Source of the DNA: a bacterium
GTDB taxonomy: Bacteria; Armatimonadota; JACIXR01
Direction of reading: 5' to 3'
NCBI GenBank assembly: GCA_014360465.1
Contig: JACIXQ010000018.1
Coordinates: 1 to 37,488, forward strand
DNA length: 37,488 nt
The notes under the pieces: model-generated
What the model was told of the DNA's origin: nothing
Databases searched by the model: none
What the model saw: the letters and a program-made list of their open reading frames with translations, nothing else
Made by a program: the position numbers and the translations under genes
Shown: one piece after another, positions 17,036-25,844 of the stretch
How the letters are laid out: each line of letters opens with the position of its first letter
How positions within the stretch are numbered: position 1 is the first letter of the stretch

Positions 17036-19980
17036 TTGGTGACTTCTACGATTACTTTCTTCATTTGTCCTGGAATGCCAACTTGAACCTCATATTTACC
17101 TGGTTTAGGGAAATCTACCCGGAATACAACGGTTCTTCTTTCTCTTGGGTCAAGGTCCAACTTATGGCTTTCCACGAGTTTGCCATTGAGATAAAGGGCA
17201 ACGGGACAAAGGTCGGAAATGGGACCTTTGTTGTTGACAAGGAGTAAAATCGGCAATTGTTCTCCCGCTTTTGCTTTCGTCTTTTCCGGTGTAAGAAGTG
17301 AGCATTCAAATGAAGTCCTTATGGTTCTTTTCACATTGAATTTTCCGGAAAGTCTGATGTCGGCTGATGAGCTACCGACCATAACTTCGAAATCGCCTGG
17401 TTCAACGACCTTCTGCATATTGATATCGTAGAAGGCAAGGTCATCGGGTGTGAGGCTAAATTTTATAGTCGTGCTCTCACCGGGAGCGAGGGTTACTCGC
17501 TTGAACCTCTTCAGTTCTTTTACCGGGCGGGCGACTGAAGCAATGACATCGTGGATGTAAAGCTGGGCTACCTCGTCACCTGTTCTATCGCCGGTGTTCT
17601 TGATTTCAAAGCTTATCTCAACATTTCCTGTGTTCTCGTTTGCGTTTATTTTCAGATTGCTATATTCAAATTTCGTATAGCTTAAACCGTGTCCAAAAGG
17701 AAAGAGAGGCGAGCCAGGCATATCAACATAATCGTAACCTCTGCCTGTAGGTTTGAAGTTGTAATATAGAGGCAACTGACCAACATAGCGGGGCCAGGTG
17801 ATAGGAAGTTTCCCGCCTGGGTTGTTATCTCCGAAGAGGGTCTCTGCTATGGCTGTTCCGCCCTCCTGACCAGGATACCAAGCCATAAGAATAGCCGGGA
17901 CCTCATCTATCCAATCGCCTGTTACAGCGCTACCAGCGATTATGACCACGACGGTAGGTGTTCCTGTCTTAACGACCTCTTTTATCAATTCCTCCTGGAA
18001 ACCCGGTAGGTTTATATTAGCCCTGTCCTGTCCTTCGCCCTCGACTATTCCAACAAATACCACGGCGACATCGGAATTTCGCGCCGCTTCAGCAGCTTCA
18101 TATATTCCTGATGGAAGCTCTTTTTTACCATAATCCCAACCCAATTGTGCTACAGCGAAACCACTATGCTCGTAATACTCCATCTTTATGTTATATTCTT
18201 TGCCTGCTTCCAACCTTATTCTTGCTCTATCGGTGCTTGCCGCTCTATCGTGCCAAGTATCTATCAGAAGTTGGTCATCAATCCAGAGACGCACTCCGTC
18301 GTCGGTCCGTGCATATATTTCATAAGTCCTTGTTTCGGGAGGAATCAGCTTTCCTGTCCAACGCACGGAGAAATTTTCTGAGGGGAAATTAGGGGCAGGT
18401 GCTCCCGTTCCCCAGTCAAAATCTATGTTCTGATCAATCCTGATGAGGGTTGGAGAGCCATCAAGATAGGGATTTGAGAAATACTCGGCTCTAAGCCCTT
18501 CCTCTCCATCGGGTGTCCGGAAGTATTTTGAAGGAATTGAGTTGAAATAGACCTTGTTTATTTCAATATTGCATCCTCTGACGAATACAACTTCTGTGCC
18601 GGGCTTGACTGCGTTTTTGATACCCTCAAGGGGACTGACCCCTCTTGGTGGCTCGCCGCTGTAACCACCCAATCTAACGGAATCGGCAGCCGGTCCTATT
18701 ACTGCTATCCTTTTAATTTTATTCCTATCCAAAGGGAGTAGATTGCCATCATTTTTTAAGAGAACGATTGCCTTTCTCGCTGCTTCTAACGCCAGTTGGG
18801 CGTTTTCCATAGAGCCACAGTAAGCTCCCGCTTCATCCGGATTAGCATAGGGTCTGTCAAAAAGACCTATGAGGAACTTGGCTCTTAAAACGCGGCGGAC
18901 TGCTTCATCAAGGGCTTTCTGGGGAACTAATCCTTCTTTAAGTGCATTTATGAGAGGGTTTCCATATATGTACACACCTGGTAATTCAACATCCAGTCCA
19001 CCCATAAGGCAGAGCTTTGCCGCTTCTTCAAGAGTGGACGCTACATGATGGGAATGGAAGACTCCCGCAGCTGCGCCATAATCGGATACGACGAAGCCAG
19101 GGAAGCCCCATTCCCATTTAAGGACCTCGTTGAGCAACCAGTTGTTGCTTGAACAAGGAATACCATCAATGGAGTTATAGGCGGACATAACGGAGAGAGC
19201 TCCTGCCTTAAAGCAGGAATGAAAACCCGGGAAGTAAATCTCTCGCAAAATTCGTTCAGAAAAGTGTATCTCGTTGCTGTCCCTTCCTCCATCGCCCACG
19301 AAGTTAGCCGCATAGTGTTTCGGGGTGGCAATAACCCCTTCTTCTCGGAGAGCTTTACAGAAAGCATAGCCCATCATCCCTGTTAGGTAAGGGTCTTCTC
19401 CGTATGTTTCCTCTGTTCTTCCTGCCCTAACATCCCTCGCTATATTGACAACGGGAGAAAGAACCTGATGAATTCCCCTTGTCCTGGTTTCCTTCCCGAT
19501 TATCTTTGCAACACGATACATCAGTTCTGGATCCCATGTGCCTGCTAACCCAATTGCTTGGGGGAAGCTCGTGCAACCTCGGGCGACAATACCGTGAAGG
19601 GCTTCATCGTGGATGATAACAGGGATTCCCAGGCGTGTTTCTTCTATAGCTCGCCTCTGATACTGATTGGCTTTTATGGCGCCCTCTCTGGGCAAGAACC
19701 CTCTCGTAACGCAGGTTAAATTGCCAACCGGGAGGTCTCCACCCGACTGAAGCTGGTAAATTTTCTCCTCAAAAGTCATCCGTTTTAACAGGTCTTCAAC
19801 CCTTTGTTCAATAGGGAGTTTGGGATTTTCGTAGGGGTCCATTATGCCATTCTTGTTGAAATCTATCCAGGTATCGTGATAGATTTCCTTCTTAACCACA
19901 TCGGGAGGTAGATAATAGGTATGATTGGCGTGCCCTGCTACCATACTGAAAAACAAGACAGCCAAAAGCAATATGAACAT
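17032..19980 (-). CDS. Secreted GH3 beta-glucosidase-like enzyme with PA14 insert
   Basis: Protein of 982 residues; ATG 19980 follows AAGGAGGT. Signal peptide at residues 1-18 or so. Next comes a Ca-loop-like DFNKNGIMDPYEN, then the GH3 N-terminal barrel with MTFEEKIYQL, ATPKHYAANF and the nucleophile motif VVSDYGA (Asp300). The C-terminal GH3 domain (IVLLKNDGNLLPL onward) is interrupted at about 490-617 by a PA14 domain (GLRAEYFSNPY, YARTDDGVRLWIDD), which in related enzymes shapes the active-site entrance and narrows specificity. The domain resumes with VVVIIAGSAVTGDW and FGHGLSYTKFEYS, then a fibronectin-III-like domain. An extra CARDB-like beta domain fills the last ~95 residues. GH3 enzymes hydrolyse beta-linked glucosides or xylosides from the non-reducing end; which one cannot be told here. 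Confidence 0.92.
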   Translation of the reverse strand: MFILLLAVLFFSMVAGHANHTYYLPPDVVKKEIYHDTWIDFNKNGIMDPYENPKLPIEQRVEDLLKRMTFEEKIYQLQSGGDLPVGNLTCVTRGFLPREGAIKANQYQRRAIEETRLGIPVIIHDEALHGIVARGCTSFPQAIGLAGTWDPELMYRVAKIIGKETRTRGIHQVLSPVVNIARDVRAGRTEETYGEDPYLTGMMGYAFCKALREEGVIATPKHYAANFVGDGGRDSNEIHFSERILREIYFPGFHSCFKAGALSVMSAYNSIDGIPCSSNNWLLNEVLKWEWGFPGFVVSDYGAAAGVFHSHHVASTLEEAAKLCLMGGLDVELPGVYIYGNPLINALKEGLVPQKALDEAVRRVLRAKFLIGLFDRPYANPDEAGAYCGSMENAQLALEAARKAIVLLKNDGNLLPLDRNKIKRIAVIGPAADSVRLGGYSGEPPRGVSPLEGIKNAVKPGTEVVFVRGCNIEINKVYFNSIPSKYFRTPDGEEGLRAEYFSNPYLDGSPTLIRIDQNIDFDWGTGAPAPNFPSENFSVRWTGKLIPPETRTYEIYARTDDGVRLWIDDQLLIDTWHDRAASTDRARIRLEAGKEYNIKMEYYEHSGFAVAQLGWDYGKKELPSGIYEAAEAARNSDVAVVFVGIVEGEGQDRANINLPGFQEELIKEVVKTGTPTVVVIIAGSAVTGDWIDEVPAILMAWYPGQEGGTAIAETLFGDNNPGGKLPITWPRYVGQLPLYYNFKPTGRGYDYVDMPGSPLFPFGHGLSYTKFEYSNLKINANENTGNVEISFEIKNTGDRTGDEVAQLYIHDVIASVARPVKELKRFKRVTLAPGESTTIKFSLTPDDLAFYDINMQKVVEPGDFEVMVGSSSADIRLSGKFNVKRTIRTSFECSLLTPEKTKAKAGEQLPILLLVNNKGPISDLCPVALYLNGKLVESHKLDLDPRERRTVVFRVDFPKPGKYEVQVGIPGQMKKVIVEVTK

Positions 19981-20036
19981 AAAACTACCTCCTTTCCATA
20001 AGATTATAGGTGTGGTTGAAAGCTTTATTTGATTTT

Positions 20037-20065
20037 AGGCTACCAGTCAAAGATTATGTTGTCAA
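20037..20065 (-). promoter_or_regulatory. Promoter of the GH3-B12 operon
   Basis: On the minus strand, TTGACA (20065-20060), a 17-base spacer and TAGCCT (20042-20037). The predicted start near 20030 leaves a leader of about 50 bases carrying the AAGGAGGT of the GH3 gene. The -35 is perfect; the -10 deviates from TATAAT in the same way as two other promoters in this window. Confidence 0.6.
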
Positions 20066-20191
20066 GAAAATGCTGAATTCAAACCTATTGGACTTTGTCT
20101 TGGCTCGTCGGCGTTTCATTATATGGAATTCTCTACCTCTTTTATAAAACCTTAAATTGCCATAATTTAGTGAATTTTGTTAAAATTACAT

Positions 20192-20197
20192 TATACT
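20192..20197 (+). promoter_or_regulatory. -10-like hexamer of a near-leaderless promoter for the CBS-DUF1385 gene
   Basis: TATACT lies 14 bases before ATG 20212, and no Shine-Dalgarno is present between them. A start about seven bases past the hexamer would leave a leader of about eight bases. A -35 is not clear. Confidence 0.45.
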
Positions 20198-20211
20198 TGT
20201 TTTCTTATAAA

Positions 20212-21312
20212 ATGATTCCTCCAGGTTTAATCAACAAAATTGGCGTAGTGGATGTTAATGCCGACCTACCCACGATTCTTGAAAAGCTGGGGAGGGCTGA
20301 GGCGTTGGGCGTTGTTGATAATGGAAAATTAGTAGGGATGTTATGGGCAGATAGAATAAACACGCTCAGACTTTCTGACCTTTCTCAAAGATTAACAGCA
20401 AGTGATTTGATGACGACCGACCTTCCTGTGATAAGCCCCAGTACATCGTTGGATTTACTGACTTATTTTTTGGATTCTTATCCCTATCCAGCAATCCCCG
20501 TTGTTGAAGAAGATGGGAAGCTGTTGGGAATCATCAGCCGAAGAGATATCTTGCGATATTTCCTTGGTTCTCTGAGACCTCGCACGGTAGGTGGCATGGC
20601 TACTCCCTTGGGTGTCTACCTCACCACAGGCTATCTTAGCGCTGGAGCTGGGGCACTTGGTTTATTTTTAACTGGCGCTATTTTTGCCATCTTCATATTA
20701 GCGGCGTTTTATATCACCGATGGAATCGCATATCTCGTTCAGCTCTTTACCCCTTTGCCCCTTTATGCCCTGAAAAATTCTCCCCCAATCGGTGGATATA
20801 ATCCTTTGGACATCTGGTATTATCTCTGTGGTGTGTTTGAAGTGTTTTTGTTCTTGCTATTTCTCCGCTTATCTCCCCTTACATCCTATCACGGAGCTGA
20901 ACACAAGGTGGTGAACACTATAGAGGCTGGGGAACCTCTACAATTAGAGATTGTCCGGAAAATGCCCAAAGAGCATCCTCGCTGTGGAACGAACCTTGCA
21001 GTTTTTATACTATTAACCTTTCTCATCTACGAAGTTACCCAAAGTTTGCTTCTTGCTTTCGTCATATCCCTTTTAAGCTGGCGCTACCTTGGTATGCTTG
21101 TCCAACGCTATATTACCACAAAGGAACCATCAGATGCTCATCTTCTCAACGGGATAAAGGCGGGAGAGGAATTGTTGAGGAAATTCAAAGAGTTTCCACA
21201 TCCTGCTCCCTCAATCGCTCAAAGAATTTGGAATATGGGGATACTTTATGTAATCGCTGGTTATGGTTTTATATTTTTATTTTATGAGTTGCTTCTCAAG
21301 TTTGTGAGGTGA
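20212..21312 (+). CDS. DUF1385 (YqhQ-like) membrane protein with N-terminal CBS pair
   Basis: Protein of 366 residues from ATG 20212. The frame is open further upstream, but those codons give an unlikely low-complexity extension and overlap a promoter-like region. Residues about 8-120 hold two CBS motifs: ALGVVDNGKLVGMLWADRI and IPVVEEDGKLLGIISRRDI. CBS pairs usually sense adenine nucleotides or AdoMet. The rest is a DUF1385 membrane domain with several helices and the family's signatures HGAEHK (His227-Lys232) and HPRCGT (from His255). DUF1385 function is not established; B. subtilis YqhQ is a known member. The usual N-terminal GGQAVMEGVMMR block is replaced by VGGMATPLGVYLTTGY. The CBS fusion is unusual to my knowledge. 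It is followed after 9 bases by argS. Confidence 0.8.
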   Translation: MIPPGLINKIGVVDVNADLPTILEKLGRAEALGVVDNGKLVGMLWADRINTLRLSDLSQRLTASDLMTTDLPVISPSTSLDLLTYFLDSYPYPAIPVVEEDGKLLGIISRRDILRYFLGSLRPRTVGGMATPLGVYLTTGYLSAGAGALGLFLTGAIFAIFILAAFYITDGIAYLVQLFTPLPLYALKNSPPIGGYNPLDIWYYLCGVFEVFLFLLFLRLSPLTSYHGAEHKVVNTIEAGEPLQLEIVRKMPKEHPRCGTNLAVFILLTFLIYEVTQSLLLAFVISLLSWRYLGMLVQRYITTKEPSDAHLLNGIKAGEELLRKFKEFPHPAPSIAQRIWNMGILYVIAGYGFIFLFYELLLKFVR

Positions 21313-21321
21313 TATGAAGAT

Positions 21322-22974
21322 ATGCTAATAGGCATCCTTAAAAAAGCAGTAAAAGAAGCGATCAAAAGGTGGGGCAAAATACCGCATTGGGAAGTTTTCT
21401 CATTTGATATAACCGTTCCCCCAAGTGAGAAGCTCGGCGACTACGCCACGAACGCGGCGCTACTTCTTGCTAAAGAGGTGGGGGAAACTCCCCAGAAAGT
21501 TGCAGAGGAACTACTTCCCTACTTGGAGCAGGAAGGTATAGCAGAAAGAATCGAGATAGCAAGGGGAGGATTTATAAACTTCTTCTTGAAGCAAGAAATA
21601 TTGGAGAAGGTAATAAGGGCGGTAAATTCCCAGGGAGATGAATATGGTTTTCCCAATATCGGAGGAGGAAAAAGAGTCCAGATTGAGTTTGTGAGCGCTA
21701 ACCCAACTGGTCCGTTAAGCGTTGCTCATGGTAGGGGAGCAGTGATAGGTGATGTCCTTGCCAATCTTTTTTCCCGTCTCGGATACGAAGTTTCAAGGGA
21801 ATACTATATTAACGACTACGGTTCACAAATAGATGCCTTCGCTAAATCCATTTATGCACGCTATGCTCAGCTGTGGGGGAAAGATGTACCCATTCCTGAA
21901 GATGGATACAAGGGCGATTATGTGAAGGATTTGGCTGTAAGGATAAGGGAGGAATTAGGCGATAAACTGCTTGATTTATCGGAGGAAAATCTGCGAGTAT
22001 TCAAGGAGCGCGGGGTTGAGCTTATGGTGGACAGCCACAAGAGAACTCTTGAGCGATTTGGGGTGAAGTTCGACAATTGGTTTAAGGAAAGCTCACTTCA
22101 CAAAGCTTCACAGGTTCAGAAAACACTGGAAGTTTTGAGGGATAAAGGCTTGATATTTGAGATGGACGGGGCGCTCTGGTTCCGCTCAACTTTATTTGGG
22201 GATGATAAGGACAGAGTTCTTGTTCGTTCAGACGGAACATTCACATATTTTGCAGCCGACCTTGCTTACCACAGGGATAAATTTGAAAGGGGGTTTGCAA
22301 GGGTCATTGATATCTGGGGACCAGACCATTATGGATATGTGGGGAGGATGATGGCAGGCATAAGGGCACTTGGCTATGGAGAGGAATGGTTACGGATACT
22401 TATCTTTCAAGTCGTGAGGCTTGTGAGGGAAGGGGAATTGATAATGATGTCTAAACGAGAAGGGGAGTTCGTTACCCTGGATGAGCTGGTAGATGAGGTC
22501 GGCAAGGATGCAGCAAGATTTTTCTATCTCTTGAGGACTTTGGATTCGCCCCTTGATTTTGATATGACCCTCGCTGTTAAACAGGCACCCGAAAATCCCG
22601 TTTATTATGTCCAGTATGCCCATACCAGGATACATAGCATACTGAGGGAAGCAGAGAAACGTGGTATAGAACTGGAGAATGTTTTTTCTGCCAATTTAGA
22701 GTTACTTAAAGAAGAGAAGGAAAAAGCATTGATAAAGAAGTTGGGAGAATTTCCTACCCTCGTTGGCATAACACATTCCTCACTTGAGCCATATAATATC
22801 GTCCGCTATTCTTTGGAGTTAGCTAAGATATTCCACAACTTCTACGAGATGCACAGGGTGATAACCGATGACGAAGAATTGACCAACGCTCGTTTGCAGT
22901 TGATGATGGCTACAATTCGGGTATTAAGAAATTGCCTTTCCTTACTGGGAGTGGAAGCCCCAGAAAAAATGTAA
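21322..22974 (+). CDS. argS: Arginyl-tRNA synthetase
   Basis: Protein of 550 residues, the usual length for ArgRS. It charges tRNA-Arg with arginine. The N-terminal Arg-S additive domain (residues ~1-85) is followed by the class I catalytic core: FVSANPTGPLSVAHGRG contains the HIGH-equivalent HGR (136-138), and INDYGSQIDAF follows. The KMSKS counterpart is MMSKR (375-379). The anticodon-binding DALR domain with YAHTRIHSI and the closing LLGVEAPEKM complete it. The ATG at 21322 follows GAGGTGAT at longish spacing. It lies directly upstream of the polyamine operon, which has its own promoter, so the link through arginine may be coincidental. Confidence 0.97.
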   Translation: MLIGILKKAVKEAIKRWGKIPHWEVFSFDITVPPSEKLGDYATNAALLLAKEVGETPQKVAEELLPYLEQEGIAERIEIARGGFINFFLKQEILEKVIRAVNSQGDEYGFPNIGGGKRVQIEFVSANPTGPLSVAHGRGAVIGDVLANLFSRLGYEVSREYYINDYGSQIDAFAKSIYARYAQLWGKDVPIPEDGYKGDYVKDLAVRIREELGDKLLDLSEENLRVFKERGVELMVDSHKRTLERFGVKFDNWFKESSLHKASQVQKTLEVLRDKGLIFEMDGALWFRSTLFGDDKDRVLVRSDGTFTYFAADLAYHRDKFERGFARVIDIWGPDHYGYVGRMMAGIRALGYGEEWLRILIFQVVRLVREGELIMMSKREGEFVTLDELVDEVGKDAARFFYLLRTLDSPLDFDMTLAVKQAPENPVYYVQYAHTRIHSILREAEKRGIELENVFSANLELLKEEKEKALIKKLGEFPTLVGITHSSLEPYNIVRYSLELAKIFHNFYEMHRVITDDEELTNARLQLMMATIRVLRNCLSLLGVEAPEKM

Positions 22975-23005
22975 GGGAAAATCAAAATATTTTAAGGGCT
23001 TCTTG

Positions 23006-23035
23006 TTGACATTTTAATTTTGTTTGTTATTATAT
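23006..23035 (+). promoter_or_regulatory. Promoter of the polyamine operon
   Basis: Perfect TTGACA at 23006-23011, then overlapping -10 candidates TATTAT (23028-23033, spacer 16) and TTATAT (23030-23035, spacer 18). The expected transcription start is near 23041, a few bases before the hairpin at 23048-23076. Confidence 0.65.
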
Positions 23036-23047
23036 TTTTCATTGGTT

Positions 23048-23076
23048 ATAGGGATACCCCTATGGGGTATCCCTAT
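23048..23076 (+). promoter_or_regulatory. Perfect 13-bp hairpin at the 5' end of the polyamine mRNA
   Basis: Bases 23048-23060 pair exactly with 23064-23076 across a three-base loop (TAT). The hairpin begins about seven bases after the predicted start and ends 12 bases before the Shine-Dalgarno at 23089-23100. No U-run follows, so it is not an intrinsic terminator. It is placed to protect the 5' end from decay, or to be bound by a protein or polyamine. Its role is inferred. Confidence 0.75.
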
Positions 23077-23106
23077 CTATTCTACCTCAAAGGAGGTGAT
23101 TCCCTT

Positions 23107-24165
23107 ATGAAGGAAATACTTGCTAATTTGCAAAAGAGAGTAGATATAAACGAACGCCAATTGGAGAGGTTGCTCGAAGCGTTTGTTTTAACTAATGATT
23201 TTTGGGAAGCCATAGCTATAAGTCGGTTGCCATTTAACACTGTCGTTGAGGCAAGTAGACAGCTTTATTCAGAAGGTATCATCTCCTTTGAGGATGCTGG
23301 GAGGGTTGTTCTTACTGAGAAGGGTAAGTCTTTAATTGATATTGAGAAGTATCCCCCAAGTAATTACATTTGCGAATCCTGCAAAGGGCGAGGTGTAAGC
23401 CTTGAACAGTGGCAGGAGCTATTGGAAGATTATCGGAGAACGGTTGAGGGAAGACCTGAACCGCTTTTGGAATACGACCAGGGTTACCTCACGATAGATT
23501 CCACTATAGCGCGGGTAGCGTTTGCTGATGGAAAGGGAGATATAAGGAAAAGAAGGATAATAATTCTTGGAGATGATGATTTGCTTAGCCTTGCTTTGGG
23601 GTTGAGCAGATTACCTGAAAAGATAACCGTTTTAGAAATAGATCAGAGATTAATAGAATTTATTGAAAGGGTCGCTAAGGAGCGAAAACTGAATATAGAG
23701 GTTCTGAAACATGACCTCAGGAACCCTCTACCTTCCGAGCTTCTTGGAAAATTTGATACATTCTTTACCGATCCTGTGGAGACCCTAAAGGGGTTGGAGG
23801 TGTTTATGGCGAGGGGAATAGCTTCCCTTAAAGGCGAGGGTTGTGCTGGCTATTTCGGTTTAACCACTGCTGAATCCTCTTTCAAAAAGTGGAGGGATAT
23901 AGAGAAGTTGCTCCTTAACGAGTTTGGAGTCCTAATAACCGATATATTATCCGATTTTTCCCTCTACGAGAATTGGGATTATTTGCTTGATAGCATCAAA
24001 AAAGATTTGCCACCCCTTCAACAAAAACCCGAAGCTCTGTGGTACAGGTCCTCTCTTTTCCGAATTGAATTATTGGAGGGTTACAAGGTTTCCAATGAGG
24101 AGGGGCAAGGCGAGATTTATCTTGATGAGGAATCCATAGCATGGAGTGGGAGGGAGAATAGATGA
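23107..24165 (+). CDS. bpsA: Branched-chain polyamine synthase (N4-bis(aminopropyl)spermidine synthase)
   Basis: Protein of 352 residues from ATG 23107, chosen because AAAGGAGGTGAT (23089-23100) precedes it; an earlier in-frame start would translate the hairpin. BpsA transfers aminopropyl groups from decarboxylated AdoMet to the internal nitrogen of spermidine, giving branched tetra- and pentaamines that stabilise nucleic acids at high temperature. The N-terminal part is a winged-helix-like domain ending in a Cys pair (CESC, Cys89 and Cys92). The catalytic Rossmann domain has the family-specific GDDDLLS (Gly155, Asp156-158), the acidic strand end VLEIDQ (Asp179) and FTDPVETL (Asp222). GDDD instead of GGGDG distinguishes it from ordinary spermidine synthases. 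It is the first gene of the operon; its stop overlaps the pdaD start (ATGA). Confidence 0.92.
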   Translation: MKEILANLQKRVDINERQLERLLEAFVLTNDFWEAIAISRLPFNTVVEASRQLYSEGIISFEDAGRVVLTEKGKSLIDIEKYPPSNYICESCKGRGVSLEQWQELLEDYRRTVEGRPEPLLEYDQGYLTIDSTIARVAFADGKGDIRKRRIIILGDDDLLSLALGLSRLPEKITVLEIDQRLIEFIERVAKERKLNIEVLKHDLRNPLPSELLGKFDTFFTDPVETLKGLEVFMARGIASLKGEGCAGYFGLTTAESSFKKWRDIEKLLLNEFGVLITDILSDFSLYENWDYLLDSIKKDLPPLQQKPEALWYRSSLFRIELLEGYKVSNEEGQGEIYLDEESIAWSGRENR

Positions 24166-24626
24166 ACGGCTTTCTTCCTAATCTCGTCATTTTATCCGCT
24201 GGCTCGGCGGAGGGCGGTTCCGAGCTCAATGCCTTTGACAACGCCCTCTTGAAGGCGGGCATCGCAAATTTAAACCTTATTCGTGTTTCAAGCATTCTAC
24301 CGCCCAGAGCGGAGATAACCTATGAAGTGCCATTTATAGAAAAAGGCTCTTTAGTACCGATTGTGCTTGCTAAAATAACGAGCTGTGAAGTTGGTGAGGT
24401 GATATCTGCGGTGGTAGCTGTGGGAGTAGGGGAGGATTTCGGGGTAATAATGGAACATTCTATGAAGGGTAGCAAGGAGGAGGCTGAAAGGGAAGCAAAG
24501 CGCAAAGTAGAGGAAGCTTTCAAGGCAAGAGAGATGGCACTTAAAGAGGTGCACATCGTCTCCGCCGAACATAAAGTTGAAAAATTAGGCTGCGCCATCG
24601 CAGCCGCCATTCTTTGGTGGAGGTGA
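24162..24626 (+). CDS. pdaD: Pyruvoyl-dependent arginine decarboxylase
   Basis: Protein of 154 residues, the normal size of this small family. It decarboxylates arginine to agmatine. The proenzyme cleaves itself between two serines; here they are Ser43-Ser44 in RVSSILPP, so Ser44 should become the pyruvoyl group of the larger subunit. Other family blocks are LNAFDNALLKAGIANLNL near the start, MEHSMKGSKEEAEREAK, and AEHKVEKLGCAIAAA at the end. Its ATG overlaps the bpsA stop by four bases, and its stop overlaps the speD ribosome-binding site. This pyruvoyl type, common in archaea, replaces the PLP-type SpeA of most bacteria. Confidence 0.95.
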   Translation: MNGFLPNLVILSAGSAEGGSELNAFDNALLKAGIANLNLIRVSSILPPRAEITYEVPFIEKGSLVPIVLAKITSCEVGEVISAVVAVGVGEDFGVIMEHSMKGSKEEAEREAKRKVEEAFKAREMALKEVHIVSAEHKVEKLGCAIAAAILWWR

Positions 24627-24631
24627 TGGTC

Positions 24632-24991
24632 ATGGAGATGAAAAGTGTCGGAAGACATCTTATCGTCGAGCTCTGGCAATGCCAAGGGCTCGATGATGTG
24701 GAGAAATGTGAGGAGACCCTCAAAGAAGCGGTGAAGAAAGCAGGGGCTACCTTGATAGATTTGAAGATTCATCGCTTCAATCCACACGGTCTAACGGGTA
24801 TAGCGATTATCGCGGAGTCCCACATTTCTATCCATACATGGCCGGAGCTCGATTACGCTGCCGTGGACATCTTTACTTGCGGGGAAAATGTCAATCCAGT
24901 AGCTGCCATACAACCATTTGTTGATTGGCTTAAGCCCAAGCATACCCAAATGATGGAGATACGCAGAGGTGTTCTTAGCAATGGACGATGA
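24632..24991 (+). CDS. speD: S-adenosylmethionine decarboxylase, pyruvoyl type
   Basis: Protein of 119 residues. Several in-frame starts exist (24614-24638). ATG 24632 lies 5 bases after GGAGGTGA and gives residue numbers identical to those I recall for the T. maritima enzyme: cleavage at Glu62-Ser63, with His68 and Cys83. Ser63, within AESHISIHTWPE, becomes the pyruvoyl group. The enzyme supplies decarboxylated AdoMet, the aminopropyl donor for SpeE and BpsA. It is the short bacterial/archaeal class 1B form. It overlaps the speE start by 11 bases, so the genes are probably coupled. Confidence 0.95.
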   Translation: MEMKSVGRHLIVELWQCQGLDDVEKCEETLKEAVKKAGATLIDLKIHRFNPHGLTGIAIIAESHISIHTWPELDYAAVDIFTCGENVNPVAAIQPFVDWLKPKHTQMMEIRRGVLSNGR

Positions 24992-25844
24992 CTGGCTAGA
25001 GGAGATATTAGATAACTACGGGCAGAAATACAAAATTAAAAGAAGGATTTATAAAGCAAGGTCTCGCTTCCAAGAAATAGAAGTCGTGGAGACCTTGGAC
25101 TGGGGCGTAATGCTTGTTCTGGACGGAGCAGTCCAGACAACAGAGAAGGACCAGTTCGTTTACCACGAGATGCTGGTCCACCCTGCCTTATTGCTCCATC
25201 CCTCCCCTCAAAGGGCATTAATAATTGGAGGAGGAGATGGTGGTATCCTCCGGCACTGTCTCCAGCATCCTTTGAAGGAAATTTATATGGTGGAAATAGA
25301 TGAAGAAGTTATCAGGGTATGTCGTGAATACTTACCATCGGTTGCGGGAAATGCCTTTGAGGACCCACGAGCGAAGGTATTGATCCAGGATGGCTTCACC
25401 TTTCTACAGAAGAATAAGGAGAAATTTGAAGTGATAATAGTTGATTCAACCGACCCTGTAGGGAAAGCAAAAAGGTTATTTTCCCGCCAGTTCTATCAAC
25501 TCGTTTACGATAACCTTACCGAGGATGGCATAATCGTTACTCAAAGTGGTTCCCTTTTCTATCAGGGAAAGCTCCTCAAAAGTGTTTATGATAGGCTTTC
25601 CCAACTTTTCCCAAATATTGCAATCCTAATGGCACCTGTCCCTACCTACCCAGGCGTGATATGGACTATGACCTTGGGAAGCAAGATATATGACCCCTAT
25701 CAACTGTCACCTAATGAATGGTTGAGAAGGGCTCAGGAGAGGGGGCTTTCTTTTAGATATTGGAATCCCTATTTTCAGTTCTTTTTAAAGGATTTTCCCC
25801 TTCTTAAAAGAATTCTTAAGGGGGGGAAACCCTTTGTTATTTAA
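24981..25844 (+). CDS. speE: Aminopropyltransferase (spermidine synthase family)
   Basis: Protein of 287 residues; ATG 24981 follows AGAGGTG. It transfers aminopropyl from decarboxylated AdoMet to a polyamine acceptor. Seen are YKIKRRIYKARSRFQEIEVV of the N-terminal beta domain, DQFVYHEMLVHPAL, the nucleotide-binding GGGDGG (83-88) and the catalytic DSTDPVG (Asp155, Asp158). The acceptor could be putrescine or agmatine. The operon has no ornithine decarboxylase and does have an agmatine-type SpeB, so agmatine is a reasonable candidate, as in Thermus, giving N1-aminopropylagmatine. Sequence alone does not settle this. The downstream speB starts 11 bases inside its 3' end. Confidence 0.94.
   Translation: MDDDWLEEILDNYGQKYKIKRRIYKARSRFQEIEVVETLDWGVMLVLDGAVQTTEKDQFVYHEMLVHPALLLHPSPQRALIIGGGDGGILRHCLQHPLKEIYMVEIDEEVIRVCREYLPSVAGNAFEDPRAKVLIQDGFTFLQKNKEKFEVIIVDSTDPVGKAKRLFSRQFYQLVYDNLTEDGIIVTQSGSLFYQGKLLKSVYDRLSQLFPNIAILMAPVPTYPGVIWTMTLGSKIYDPYQLSPNEWLRRAQERGLSFRYWNPYFQFFLKDFPLLKRILKGGKPFVI

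Noticed and set aside
20095-20211. N-terminal extension of the CBS-DUF1385 protein from TTG 20095
   Set aside because: It covers a promoter-like region, has no ribosome site and adds no recognisable sequence.
24320-24787. 155-codon minus-strand frame
   Set aside because: Antisense to pdaD and speD, both fully supported by catalytic residues.
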